From NCBI RefSeq assembly GCF_045063725.1, contig NZ_CP173695.1: a stretch of DNA of 64,000 nucleotides; one strand, 5' to 3'. This document shows positions 43,942 through 53,028 of this stretch, piece by piece (positions within the stretch are counted from its first letter, which is position 1; each line of letters opens with the position of its first letter). The notes below the pieces were generated by a model. The model saw only the letters and a program-made list of their open reading frames with translations, was not told the DNA's origin and did not search any database. A program made the position numbers and the translations under genes. The DNA comes from Sellimonas catena (GTDB lineage Bacteria; Bacillota; Clostridia; Lachnospirales; Lachnospiraceae).

Positions 43942-44919
43942 TTACCCCTCCCTGATCCATCTCGCGGCCTGAGGTGCATAGTAGGTAATTAACATTCCCG
44001 CACCGGCACGTTTCATGGCTGTCAGGCTTTCCATCACTACTGCTTTTTCATCAACCCAGCCATTCAGGGCCGCCGCCTTTATCATGGAATACTCTCCGCT
44101 GACACTGTAGGTGCATATCGGAAATTCAAATCTGTCACTGACTGTTTTTACGATATCCAGATAGGCCATCGCCGGTTTCACCATGATGATATCGGCCCCT
44201 TCTTCGATATCCAGCTGTGTCTCCACAATTGCCTCTTTTTTATTCCTCCAGTCCATCTGATATGTCTTTCTGTCCCCAAATGCCGGCGCAGAATCCGCCG
44301 CCTCCCGAAACGGTCCGTAAAAAGCCGACGCATACTTTACAGAGTAAGCCATGATGAGCGTATCCTCATATCCTGCCTCATCCAGTGAGCGGCGCATATG
44401 TCCGATCCGGCCGTCCATCATGTCAGACGGCGCTACGATATCCGCCCCTGCTCCTGCACAGGATACTGCCGCTTTTGATAAATATGCAAGTGTCTCGTCA
44501 TTGAGGATTTTTCCATCCCGCACAATCCCGCAATGGCCGTGATCCGTATACTCGCACAGGCAAATGTCTGCAATACAGATCAGATCCGGGAAACATTCCT
44601 TTGCCATGCGAAGTGCGTTCTGAACCGCCCCATGTTCATCCCATGCGCCGCTGCCGCATGCATCCTTGTGATCCGGCACGCCGAAAAAGATCACCGAACG
44701 TATTCCGGTTTCCCACACTTCTTTCAAATGAATTTTCAGCATATCCACTGAATAACGGTAAATTCCCGGCATGGATGGAACCGGCTCCTTCACCTTTTCT
44801 CCTTCCACAACAAATACCGGGTAAATCAAATCTGTCACTCTAACATCTGTCTCATGAACCAGTTCACGGACAGCCAAAGATCTTCTTAATCTTCTTGGTC
44901 TTCTTATCAATTCCATCAT
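43942..44919 (-). CDS. hemB: Delta-aminolevulinic acid dehydratase (porphobilinogen synthase)
   Basis: 325 residues, family length. The zinc site is ICLCEYTDHGHCG (three Cys), and the two Schiff-base lysines lie in YSVKYASAFYGPFR and IIMVKPAMAYLDIV. It joins two 5-aminolevulinate molecules into porphobilinogen for corrin or haem synthesis. No other tetrapyrrole gene is adjacent; an IS copy lies directly downstream, 62 bases past the stop. The ribosome site is weak (AAAGGC). Confidence 0.96.
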   Translation of the reverse strand: MMELIRRPRRLRRSLAVRELVHETDVRVTDLIYPVFVVEGEKVKEPVPSMPGIYRYSVDMLKIHLKEVWETGIRSVIFFGVPDHKDACGSGAWDEHGAVQNALRMAKECFPDLICIADICLCEYTDHGHCGIVRDGKILNDETLAYLSKAAVSCAGAGADIVAPSDMMDGRIGHMRRSLDEAGYEDTLIMAYSVKYASAFYGPFREAADSAPAFGDRKTYQMDWRNKKEAIVETQLDIEEGADIIMVKPAMAYLDIVKTVSDRFEFPICTYSVSGEYSMIKAAALNGWVDEKAVVMESLTAMKRAGAGMLITYYAPQAARWIREG

Positions 44920-45029
44920 TTAGCCTTTCTTTTTCCTGTCAAGTTCATTTTCCTACTTACTTCTGCCGCCATAAATGCGCGGTCCTGGTTTGATGCGGCA
45001 GTCTCCAGGGAATTATATAAACTTTTTCT

Positions 45030-47093
45030 CTATTCCAGAGTTCCAAGAGAAATCCGGTACTCGGTCTGCACATGGATCTTTCGTATCCCGCATCTTTGCT
45101 CCGGTTTCTTTTCGACATACACATGCTCTCTCACCGGATAAATCCGAATCGTCATCTGCTTTGGCCAGTCAAAATATTTCAGTCCGATCTGCCAGTCATT
45201 CCCTGTATAAAACCAGTCACCGCACAGTTCTCCGTCCATCCAGAGTTCGGCCCTGTCTCCGTCAAATCCTATAATAAGCCAGTAGTTTTCCGGAAAATCT
45301 TTATCCGGATATTGAATGTTCATTTCATACTCCGTATAGTTCTGTCCTTCTGTTATCCTGCTGATTTCTGCTCCCGAATGTTTTTCTTCACATCGATACG
45401 ATATTTTTTCTTCCGACGGCAGACAGCAGATCTGTCCATCCGGACTGTATGCGAGCAGATCGTACTTGTCTCCCGCCCGGCAGATACAACCTTCCGCCAG
45501 ATACAATTTCCCGTTTATTTTCCAGGCATGTTCCGCCTGTTCCCGCGACAACGTTATGATTTTCGACTCATCTCCCCGTATCTGATGCCGAACCTTGCTT
45601 ACATCATCTGCAAAGAATACCAGCCTCTCTCCCAACGTACAAAGAAGCTGTGCATTGGAAATCTCGACAAGCAGACTGCCCCATGACAGATGATAAGGAC
45701 AGCATCCATATGTTCCATTCTCCAGATCCATTGCCGGGAATGAAATTTTCTTTCCTTCTGTCTCCACTACGATTTTTTCTCCCGGATGTTCTTCCAGGAC
45801 GGCATGTCTCTGATACTGGTTCCAGAACAGAAAACCGGATCCTGTTTTCTCATCATGGCGCAGCGCAGCGCGGACACTTGTCAGATCCTCAGGACGTCCG
45901 GCACTCCACTCCGGCAGAATGAACTCTGTTTCCGCCATCATGCTTCCGAACTCTTTCAGCATCAGATGATACGGCCGAAGGTGATAAAACACATCATGAA
46001 TCCTTCCATACTCTCCGACCGGTGCCTGGAAATCATAGGAATATACCGGAAGATCATTTAAATAACCAGTATCTTTTGACTCCTGAAGCGTACTGTACTT
46101 TCCCTTTGGATTTGTCCCTCCATGGTACATATAATATCCCAGAAGATTAGCTCCGCTTCCAAGCTTGCAGATCACCATTGCACATGTGTCTTTTTTGTCC
46201 ACCACAGGACGCCGGTGCATCGTTACCTGCACGCCTCCGCCCAGCTCTGCTGTAAAATATGGATATTTCTCCGTGTCATAAGTAAATTCCTGTTCCCGCT
46301 CCTTCTGCAGGTCACTGCCAATACTTCCATCATCCTTATTGTGAGAAAACAGATAATTCGCATTCAACGGCATCTCATGTATGTGCTGTTCCCATGGTGC
46401 ATCGCAGTATCCTCCCAGGACAGGAAGCATCTCCCCTTCCGGGACAATCGCTCCGCCCCATCCTGTAGCCGTATAATACGGCACACGGAACCCGGCTTCT
46501 TTTGCCAGCTGTTTGATCGTCTTCATATGCCGGACTCCAGCCTCTCCGGTCAGACCTCCACAGTGTCCGTATTCATTTTCCACCTGAATACCAAGCACCG
46601 GCCCTCCCTGTTTCCAGAGAAAACCGTCCGTCTGCCCGTAAATTTTCTCGAAAAATCGCTTCACATAAGACAGGTAAAGCGGCTGATCTGTCCGCACTTC
46701 GATTCCCTCTTTCTGAATCAGCCAGTCCGGGAATCCTCCATTCCTGCACTCGCCATGACTCCATGGACCAATCCGCAGAAGCACCGGCATTTCACACTTC
46801 CGGCAGATTTCCAGAAATTCCCGAAGGTTCCTTTGCCCTTCAAAATTCCATTCTCCTTCCTTTTCCTCATGGTGAATCCAGAACACATATGTAGCCAGAA
46901 TCTGTACTTCTCCGGCTTTCATTTTTTCAATTTCTTCTTCCCAGAATTCGCTTCGGAACCTGGAAAAATGAAACTCTCCCATTACAGGAATCCACGGCCT
47001 GCCGTTCCTTGTCAAGTACCGGTCCGTCGCCCCCAAAGTCCTTTCCGGACAGGAAGGATCGTCATAGCCAAACGGAAGCTTTTTCCTTTTCAT
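45030..47093 (-). CDS. GH35 beta-galactosidase
   Basis: 687 residues. The TIM barrel has ATYVFWIHHEEKEGEWNFEG, acid/base Glu in GIQVENEYGHCGG and nucleophile Glu in YFTAELGGGVQVT. C-terminal beta domains follow (ENYWLIIGFDGDRAELWMDG). No signal peptide, so it is intracellular. It is far from the ABC importer cluster and has no visible regulator, so it may act on other beta-galactosides such as N-glycan or type 1 chain fragments (inference). GH35 is distinct from the GH2 and GH42 enzymes at 19-24 kb. Confidence 0.95.
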   Translation of the reverse strand: MKRKKLPFGYDDPSCPERTLGATDRYLTRNGRPWIPVMGEFHFSRFRSEFWEEEIEKMKAGEVQILATYVFWIHHEEKEGEWNFEGQRNLREFLEICRKCEMPVLLRIGPWSHGECRNGGFPDWLIQKEGIEVRTDQPLYLSYVKRFFEKIYGQTDGFLWKQGGPVLGIQVENEYGHCGGLTGEAGVRHMKTIKQLAKEAGFRVPYYTATGWGGAIVPEGEMLPVLGGYCDAPWEQHIHEMPLNANYLFSHNKDDGSIGSDLQKEREQEFTYDTEKYPYFTAELGGGVQVTMHRRPVVDKKDTCAMVICKLGSGANLLGYYMYHGGTNPKGKYSTLQESKDTGYLNDLPVYSYDFQAPVGEYGRIHDVFYHLRPYHLMLKEFGSMMAETEFILPEWSAGRPEDLTSVRAALRHDEKTGSGFLFWNQYQRHAVLEEHPGEKIVVETEGKKISFPAMDLENGTYGCCPYHLSWGSLLVEISNAQLLCTLGERLVFFADDVSKVRHQIRGDESKIITLSREQAEHAWKINGKLYLAEGCICRAGDKYDLLAYSPDGQICCLPSEEKISYRCEEKHSGAEISRITEGQNYTEYEMNIQYPDKDFPENYWLIIGFDGDRAELWMDGELCGDWFYTGNDWQIGLKYFDWPKQMTIRIYPVREHVYVEKKPEQRCGIRKIHVQTEYRISLGTLE

Positions 47094-47189
47094 ATTCTTC
47101 CTCTCCTTATCACAAAATGTTATGAACTCCTCATTCTGTCCAGTATATCACATTTCAGACGAATAAAGCGGCGTTCTTTCTGTTTCTTT

Positions 47190-47243
47190 CCAGAAAAAAA
47201 GATCGGCATCCTCTTTCATTGATGATTCCGACCTTTTTTCTGG
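47190..47243 (-). terminator. Terminator of cstA, bidirectional
   Basis: CCAGAAAAAA...GATCGG pairs with CCGACCTTTTTTCTGG; A/T runs on both arms suit either direction. Confidence 0.75.
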
Positions 47244-47245
47244 AT

Positions 47246-48952
47246 TTAAGCCGATACGGCCGATGATTTTGATGCTCTCTTTCTGAGCAGTTCCTTTCCC
47301 GAAGTTACAACGATGGTCACGCCAAGGATCATCAGGAGAACCGCAACGATCAGCTGTAGTCCCTCGACCATAAATACGCCTTTTCCGTCAGAAAATGCCT
47401 TGACCAGCGAGATGAATCTCTGCACAAGGGCGGTAAATGTGACAACCAGCATAATCACAAATGGAGGTACCAGTGTCCTGAGTTCTCGACCTGTCACTTT
47501 CAGAAATACACACAGTGTAATCAGTACGAGAGCGCTCAGCAGCTGATTGGCGCTTCCAAACAACGGCCAGATATTCGAATAGCCGACCTGAGTCAGAATA
47601 TAGCCAAATACCAGGGTAATCACCGTTGCGAAATATTTATTGCAGAGTACCTTTCTCCATCCCTCCGCATGCTCCATATCATCCACACTGAACAGCTCCT
47701 GGAACGACATCCGTCCGATCCGCGCAACAGAATCCAGCGTTGTAAACGCAAGCGCTGATACACACATAGTCATGAAACTCTGCGCCACATAGACCGGAAT
47801 GCCGAACATCTCAAGGAATCCGGCCACTCCTGAGGAAAAAATCTGGAACGGCGTGCCGGCCGCTGCTGTCCCGTCTGCTCCTGCCGCCGCACCGGCAACA
47901 CAAAGAGCGATAACTGCCAGCAGACTTTCCAGGACCATTGCCCCGTATCCGACTTTCAGCATATCCTTCTCATTGGAAACCGTCTTGGATGAGGTACCGG
48001 AAGAAACCAGGCTGTGAAATCCGGATACTGCACCGCAGGCAACCGTTACAAACAGAATCGGGAACAACGTTCCGAGATTCTCATTCTGAAACCCGGTAAA
48101 TGCCGGAAGATTCATGGACGGATGAGCAAACACCAGCCCCAGCACCGCTCCGGCGATCATTCCGATAAACATAAAGGTGGACATGTAGTCTCTTGGCTGC
48201 ATGACAAACCACATAGGAAGCACTGCTGCCAGAAAGATATAAAGGAATGCGATATATACCCACATCTCTTTTCCAAGAATCACCGGGAAATTCATTCCAA
48301 ATACAAATGCAAGCACTGTGCAGACCAGTCCAAAGACCACTTCTTTCCATCCGGTCAGTTTCAGCTTATGCTGGCTCACTCCAAAGATCACCGCAAACAG
48401 GATGAAAAACAGAGAAATACTTCCCGCCGCTCCGTTTACAGTGGCATTCTCAGAAAGTGTCCTCACTCCGTCCGTCACAACATAGGCATTGAATGTATCC
48501 GCTACCATGTCCGCAAATGCCGCGATCACGATCAGACAGAACAGCCAGCAGAATCCAAGAAACAGCTTCCGTCCCGTCTTTCCAATATACTTCTCAATCA
48601 GCAGCCCCATGGATTTTCCATCATTTTTTACGCTCGCATAAAGTGCACCAAAGTCCGTGACAGCTCCAAAGAAGATTCCTCCGATGAGAATCCAGAGCAG
48701 CACCGGAAGCCACCCAAATGCTGCAGCCTGAATGGCCCCGGTTACAGGTCCTGCACCTGCGATGGAAGAAAACTGATGGGCAAAGACGGTCCACCCATCT
48801 GTCGGAACATAGTCCTGCCCGTCATTATGCAGAACTGCCGGAGTCTTCGCCTTCGGGTCGATTCCCCATTTCCTGGCAAGCCAGCGTCCGTACAGCGCAT
48901 ATGCCGCAATCAGACAGACCGCCGCCGCTAAAACAATTACCAGTGAGTTCAT
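47246..48952 (-). CDS. cstA: Carbon starvation protein CstA-type transporter
   Basis: 568 residues with about 15 hydrophobic helices. Family motifs: YGRWLARKWGIDPKAKTPA, NDGQDYVPT, GAGPVTGAIQAAAFGW, VSGFHSLVSSGTSSKTVSNE and GSANQLLSALVLI. CstA proteins import peptides or pyruvate. A T-box leader with its own promoter precedes it, which links its expression to uncharged tRNA, an unusual arrangement for this family. AAGGAGAGTGG precedes ATG 48952. Confidence 0.94.
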   Translation of the reverse strand: MNSLVIVLAAAVCLIAAYALYGRWLARKWGIDPKAKTPAVLHNDGQDYVPTDGWTVFAHQFSSIAGAGPVTGAIQAAAFGWLPVLLWILIGGIFFGAVTDFGALYASVKNDGKSMGLLIEKYIGKTGRKLFLGFCWLFCLIVIAAFADMVADTFNAYVVTDGVRTLSENATVNGAAGSISLFFILFAVIFGVSQHKLKLTGWKEVVFGLVCTVLAFVFGMNFPVILGKEMWVYIAFLYIFLAAVLPMWFVMQPRDYMSTFMFIGMIAGAVLGLVFAHPSMNLPAFTGFQNENLGTLFPILFVTVACGAVSGFHSLVSSGTSSKTVSNEKDMLKVGYGAMVLESLLAVIALCVAGAAAGADGTAAAGTPFQIFSSGVAGFLEMFGIPVYVAQSFMTMCVSALAFTTLDSVARIGRMSFQELFSVDDMEHAEGWRKVLCNKYFATVITLVFGYILTQVGYSNIWPLFGSANQLLSALVLITLCVFLKVTGRELRTLVPPFVIMLVVTFTALVQRFISLVKAFSDGKGVFMVEGLQLIVAVLLMILGVTIVVTSGKELLRKRASKSSAVSA

Positions 48953-49062
48953 AATTTTCCACTCTCCTTTTCTATCAGGCCAAACGACCGGTTCCTTCCC
49001 TTTTGGAGGGTTCCGACCTGCGAATCAAGCGCAGCGGTAAAGAACAAAGTTTTAATTAAAAT

Positions 49063-49376
49063 AAAAAAACGCCCTCTGACAGATTGCTCTGTCAGAAGAC
49101 GAAACTTCTCTTCTCCGCGTTACCACTTCTGCTTACCGGACAACGTCCGGTCACTCTGTACTGTCGTCCGGACTAATCGTACGGATTAACAGCTTTCCCT
49201 CTAACGGTGGAACTCCGGTCCGGGCTACTCACTCACTTTTCACCCCGACTGCTTGCAGGGGATGGCTTCCTCGTCATGCTGTTTCCTCACACCAGCCGGA
49301 AACTCTCTGAAAGCATTGGTACACAGGAAGTCCTGTCCTGTTCTTCGCATTGGCTTTTTAATTTTGTTTTATTATA
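49063..49376 (-). ncRNA. T-box riboswitch leader of cstA
   Basis: From the TATAAT (minus strand 49371-49376) a 300-nt leader runs to a terminator (49068-49098 stem CTCTGACAGA/TCTGTCAGAG with TTTTTTT). It contains the conserved T-box AGAAGTGGTAACGCGGAGAA at 49111-49130, a stem I with CAGAGAG and GGCTGGTGTGAG, and a specifier loop GGAGTTCCACCGTTAGAG. The triplet in the usual specifier place, before A-CCGTTAGAG, is TCC at 49209-49211 (Ser). UUC (Phe) one base earlier is an alternative. Confidence 0.85.
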
Positions 49377-49398
49377 GCTCTTTTAAATAGATTGTCAA
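49371..49398 (-). promoter_or_regulatory. Promoter of the T-box-cstA transcript
   Basis: TTGACA (49393-49398) and TATAAT (49371-49376) on the minus strand, 16-bp spacer. Confidence 0.8.
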
Positions 49399-49519
49399 TA
49401 GAAAAACCGAGTGCATTCTGTTTTTTTGTCAAACATGAATAAAATATTTTCTCTTCATCCTTGCAATTTGTGCATGATTTCATCACTTTAAAGTGTTTTC
49501 TCAGAAAAGTGCAGACTCC

Positions 49520-50188
49520 TTATTTATCTTTTCTTTCAGATCCAGCTGCGGCCCAAAAAAACACTGTAAAAACGAATCCCACAATGAAAAAGAGAATGAG
49601 AAAAATCTGTTCCCCTGATTCCATTCCCTCTAATCCCCCGTAACTCTGATAATCAAACAGCGTTAACAAAAGAAAATAAACGCCTCCCACAATCCCCTGT
49701 ATAACCGGACTGGACATCCGAAACATTCTCTCCGGAATCTTCTTGTCCAGATAGACTGCACAGGCAAACGTACCCACACAGACCAGCCCGCATAAAATCA
49801 TCTCCCTCGTCGGCGGCAGCCACTCGCCGTCACCTTTCAGGACAAGGAGTAGCTGGAAGGCTGTAATAAAAGAAAACATTAAAATGTAAATGATAATCTG
49901 AAATCCATACAGCTGAGACCTGCCGACCGCCGTCATCAGCAGTTTCTCCGTCTCTTTCTGATACTGCTCCGTTTCGATCCGCTTGCCCGCCAGCAGCTCG
50001 CTCACACTGATATCCAGCTCCCTGCACAGGTCTTCCATAATATGGACGTCCGGAAACGCCTTTCCGTTTTCCCATTTGGAAACAGCACGGTCCGTTACAT
50101 GGAGTTTCTCTCCCAGCTGCTTCTGTGTCAGCTGCTTTTTCTTTCTACATTCTGCTATAAATTTTCCAGTTTGATTCAGGTTCACCAT
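49520..50188 (-). CDS. XRE-family regulator with membrane C-terminus
   Basis: 222 residues. The HTH (about 10-62) is KFIAECRKKKQLTQKQLGEKLHVTDRAVSKWENGKAFPDV, the common Lachnospiraceae XRE pattern. Four hydrophobic spans follow, so DNA-binding and membrane sensing are joined. ATG 50188 follows GAGGGGGCAGAAGTT. It probably monitors an envelope signal. No obvious target gene is adjacent apart from the shortened ANT(6)-like gene upstream. Confidence 0.88.
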   Translation of the reverse strand: MVNLNQTGKFIAECRKKKQLTQKQLGEKLHVTDRAVSKWENGKAFPDVHIMEDLCRELDISVSELLAGKRIETEQYQKETEKLLMTAVGRSQLYGFQIIIYILMFSFITAFQLLLVLKGDGEWLPPTREMILCGLVCVGTFACAVYLDKKIPERMFRMSSPVIQGIVGGVYFLLLTLFDYQSYGGLEGMESGEQIFLILFFIVGFVFTVFFWAAAGSERKDK

Positions 50189-50287
50189 AACTTCTGCCCC
50201 CTCTCTCTGAAGAAAGGATAACACAAAACCGCTATTTTTGCACTCTACCATCGGTTGAATGCCCTGATTTCCTGTATAAAACGATTT

Positions 50288-50890
50288 CTACATAATCCGT
50301 TCCGCATCCAACGGCAGATCTTTGACCCGGCGTAGAAATGCTGTACTGTTGTCCGCATTTTCCTGATCGTACTGGAATCCAAGCTCCCTGCTTACCTCCT
50401 TTGCCACGTTATTAAAGCACCACCAGAAATCCATACAGGTACACTGGAATTCTCTCTCAGTCGGCTTTTTCACCCAGTATCTTTCCTCAGAAGTATCCTC
50501 TTTGGCCGGCATGATGTGATCCTTGTCCACAAGCACCCGGTACATTTCCAGTCTTTCCAGCGCATAATCTCTTGTGCAGACATGCAGATCCAGACGATTT
50601 CCGTCTCCACACTGAATCTGCCATCCATAACAGTTTTCCACATCCGATGGATAATGCACATTATCTTCCGGGTAATTCATATACAAAATCTCTCCAAATC
50701 TGGTAATCCATTCCTTGTTTTCGCGGTATGGCCTGGTTGTTTCCACGATGTATACCACATCGTAATCCTGAAATAAATCTTTGGTAACATTTGGATTCAC
50801 CCTGGATCCTTCTAAATAAGCTGCCCGGATATTCTCATCCTCCAGTGCAATTTCTTCAATCAATGAGAGCATTTCTTTTTCAGAACGCAT
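50288..50890 (-). pseudogene. ANT(6)/AadE-like nucleotidyltransferase with in-frame internal deletion
   Basis: 200 residues against about 285-300 for the family. The catalytic domain is complete: AAYLEGSRVNPNV, DYDVVYIVET and RLDLHVCTRD. At FWWCFNNVAKEVSRELGFQY the sequence passes directly from the start of the C-terminal domain to its end (REVSRELGFQY ... RRVKDLPLDAERIM), so about 85 residues, most of the helical aminoglycoside-binding domain, are lost in frame. A folded product is possible but activity is doubtful. Confidence 0.75.
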
Positions 50891-51040
50891 ATAAGTTTTC
50901 CCCTTTTTATGATTTATAAATTTAGTTTTTTCACATATGCCGGCTGCAGCCGGTAATACATTTCTTTCGACTGTTGATTTTATTATATCCGGCTGCTTTG
51001 ATCCTGTAAATGAGGGGAAATGAAACTTTTCTCTGAATAA

Positions 51041-51175
51041 TTGACAGAGAATTTTTTCATGGTATACTATTTAGTGTAATTATAAAAAGAATACGGATAA
51101 CGATAGAGTGAACAGGAGTTCATGAAGGGGTGCACCACCACGGGTGTAATTCTTTGTGGACTCCTTTTTTATTGC
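51041..51175 (+). promoter_or_regulatory. thiS promoter and structured leader with terminator
   Basis: TTGACA (51041-51046) and TATACT (51063-51068), 16-bp spacer. The leader then forms AGGAGTTC...GAACTCC-like pairing (AGGAGTTCATGAA near 51114 with TTCTTTGTGGACTCCT before a T6 run at 51170). An inner GGGTGCACCACCACGGGTGT can pair alternatively. This attenuator shape lies before the thiamine genes. It lacks TPP-riboswitch motifs. I recall a published thiS candidate RNA motif but cannot confirm it matches. The stretch 50891-51040 shows nothing recognisable. Confidence 0.6.
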
Positions 51176-51260
51176 AGAATGACATTTGATTCCTTCCGTG
51201 TCTTTATCCATACAGATTCTGCAGCGCACTCTATCCTGTTCATCCGGGAAGGAGGAAGCG

Positions 51261-51458
51261 ATGGTCCGGATAAATGGAGAGGACAAACCGTTAGAAGAAC
51301 CAACCACACTGCTGGTTTATCTGGAGCAGGAAGGCTACCAGACAAACCGGATCGCTGTTGAAAAAAACGGTGAGATCATTCCCAAAAGCTGTTATAAGGA
51401 AACTTTACTCCACAGCGGGGATGTACTCGAGATTGTAAGTTTTGTAGGAGGGGGCTGA
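51261..51458 (+). CDS. thiS: Sulfur carrier protein ThiS
   Basis: 65 residues, ubiquitin-like fold, ending in SFVGGG. The C-terminal Gly-Gly is adenylated by ThiF and carries the thiocarboxylate sulfur for the thiazole of thiamine. Internal VRINGEDKPLEEPTTLLVYLEQ and HSGDVLEIVSFVGGG match the family. GGAAGGAGGAAGC precedes ATG 51261. It overlaps nothing and thiF begins 2 bases later. Confidence 0.95.
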   Translation: MVRINGEDKPLEEPTTLLVYLEQEGYQTNRIAVEKNGEIIPKSCYKETLLHSGDVLEIVSFVGGG

Positions 51459-51459
51459 T

Positions 51460-52103
51460 ATGAGATTTACCGAAAGAGAGATACAGGAGGCACTTTGTGA
51501 ACGCCACACAGCAGCTATACAGGAAAAGCTGAACCGTGGAAGAGTCGCCATAGCAGGTCTTGGCGGCCTGGGTTCCAATATTGCTTTTTCCCTTGCAAGA
51601 ATCGGAACAGGACACCTTCATCTGATCGATTTTGACCGGGTAGATCTGACCAATCTGAACCGGCAGCAGTACCTGATGCGTCATGTAGGTATGTTCAAAA
51701 CGGATGCTTTAAAAGAACAGCTGCTGGAGATCAATCCTTATCTGGATATCCGGACAGACTGCGTCCGGGTCTCTGATGAAAATGTCGCTTCACTTTTTAA
51801 AGAAGACACCATCCTGTGCGAAGCCTTTGATGTCCCGGAAAATAAGGCCATGCTTGTAAACGGTATTCTGGAAAATTACCGGGATCTGATCATAATCAGC
51901 GCTTCCGGAATGGCCGGATACGGAAACAGCAATACGATTCTTTCAAAGAAAATCACCAGCCGTTTCTACTTGTGCGGGGACGGGGTCAGCGATTCACGCA
52001 AAGGCCCGGGCCTGATGGCCCCAGGGTGGCACTTTGCGCCGCTCACCAGGCGAATCTGGCTGCAGATCTGATCATAAACGGAACAGCCGGAGACCGTCTA
52101 TGA
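51460..52103 (+). pseudogene. thiF: ThiF adenylyltransferase, frameshifted near the C-terminus (possible base-calling error)
   Basis: The E1-like fold is complete up to about residue 185: VAIAGLGGLGSNIAFSLARIG (ATP loop), DFDRVDLTNLNRQQY and FYLCGDGVSD. The frame shifts at about 52020: the read frame ends early in APGWHFAPLTRRIWLQI, whereas the next frame gives APRVALCAAHQANLAADLI, the expected family end, to a TGA at 52101-52103. Adding one C restores 214 residues. The break lies in a C-run directly at CCAGG. ThiF would adenylate ThiS. Confidence 0.82.
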
Positions 52104-52144
52104 GAAAACAGATTTCAAACACTATTTTATAAAGGAGAAAAACA

Positions 52145-52924
52145 ATGATCGATTTAACAAAAGACACATTTTGTCTGGGAGGACATGAATTCCAGTCACG
52201 TTTCATACTTGGATCAGGGAAATATTCCCTTGAACTGATTAAGGCAGCTGTTGAGAACGCAGGGGCCCAGATTATCACACTTGCACTGCGCCGTACAAAT
52301 CAGGACAGTTCGGCAAATATACTTGACTATATTCCGGAAGGTGTGACACTTCTTCCAAATACATCCGGATCAAAAACCGCAGAAGAAGCAGTCCGCATCG
52401 CCCGGCTGTCGCGGGAAATCTGCCATAGTGATTTTGTCAAACTTGAAGTGATTCCGGATTCCAAATACCTTCTTCCGGACAACTATGAGACGATCAAGGC
52501 AACCGAGATTCTTGCAAACGAAGGATTTATCGTTATGCCGTATATGTATCCGGATCTCAATGCCGCCAGAGATCTGGTCAATGCCGGCGCCGCATGTGTT
52601 ATGCCTCTCGGTGCCCCGATTGGATCCAATAAAGGAATCTGCACAAAAGAATTTATCCAGATTCTCATCGATGAAATCAATCTGCCTATTATCGTCGATG
52701 CCGGTATCGGCCGACCTTCCCATGCATGTGAAGCCATGGAAATGGGTGCCGCCGCAGTCATGTCCAATACCGCTATCGCTACAGCAGGGGACATTCCCGC
52801 AATGGCAGGCGCTTTCCGCAAAGCAATCGAAGCAGGACGTACTGCATACCTTTCCGGCATGGGACGGGTAATCGAAAAAGGGTCCAGCGCCTCCTCCCCG
52901 GTTACAGGAGTGAGTCAAAAATAG
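52145..52924 (+). CDS. thiG: Thiazole synthase ThiG
   Basis: 259 residues, intact TIM barrel. FVKLEVIPDSKYLLPDN contains the Schiff-base Lys, MPLGAPIGSNKGI and IVDAGIGRPSHACEAMEMG are the phosphate loops, and a C-terminal Ser-rich SSASSPVTG is usual. It condenses deoxyxylulose 5-phosphate, dehydroglycine and ThiS thiocarboxylate. The normal partner thiH (tyrosine lyase) is absent between thiG and thiE, and no thiO glycine oxidase is seen, so dehydroglycine must be made elsewhere. Confidence 0.96.
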   Translation: MIDLTKDTFCLGGHEFQSRFILGSGKYSLELIKAAVENAGAQIITLALRRTNQDSSANILDYIPEGVTLLPNTSGSKTAEEAVRIARLSREICHSDFVKLEVIPDSKYLLPDNYETIKATEILANEGFIVMPYMYPDLNAARDLVNAGAACVMPLGAPIGSNKGICTKEFIQILIDEINLPIIVDAGIGRPSHACEAMEMGAAAVMSNTAIATAGDIPAMAGAFRKAIEAGRTAYLSGMGRVIEKGSSASSPVTGVSQK

Positions 52925-53028
52925 AGCCTTTGAATGAGGCATGACCGCTGCCCGGTCAAATGTGGTTTCAGCTTTGTTTTACGCTGAAAAACAAGATATC
53001 AGATACAAAAGGAACAGGAAATAAAATC

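Noticed and set aside
46122..47222. 366-residue frame on the plus strand
   Set aside because: Shadow of the GH35 gene; no recognised motif.
51069..51260. TPP riboswitch before thiS
   Set aside because: The conserved TPP-binding loops are not present; kept only as an unspecified leader.
52925..53028. thiH remnant between thiG and thiE
   Set aside because: None of the translations show ThiH motifs such as the radical SAM CxxxCxxC.
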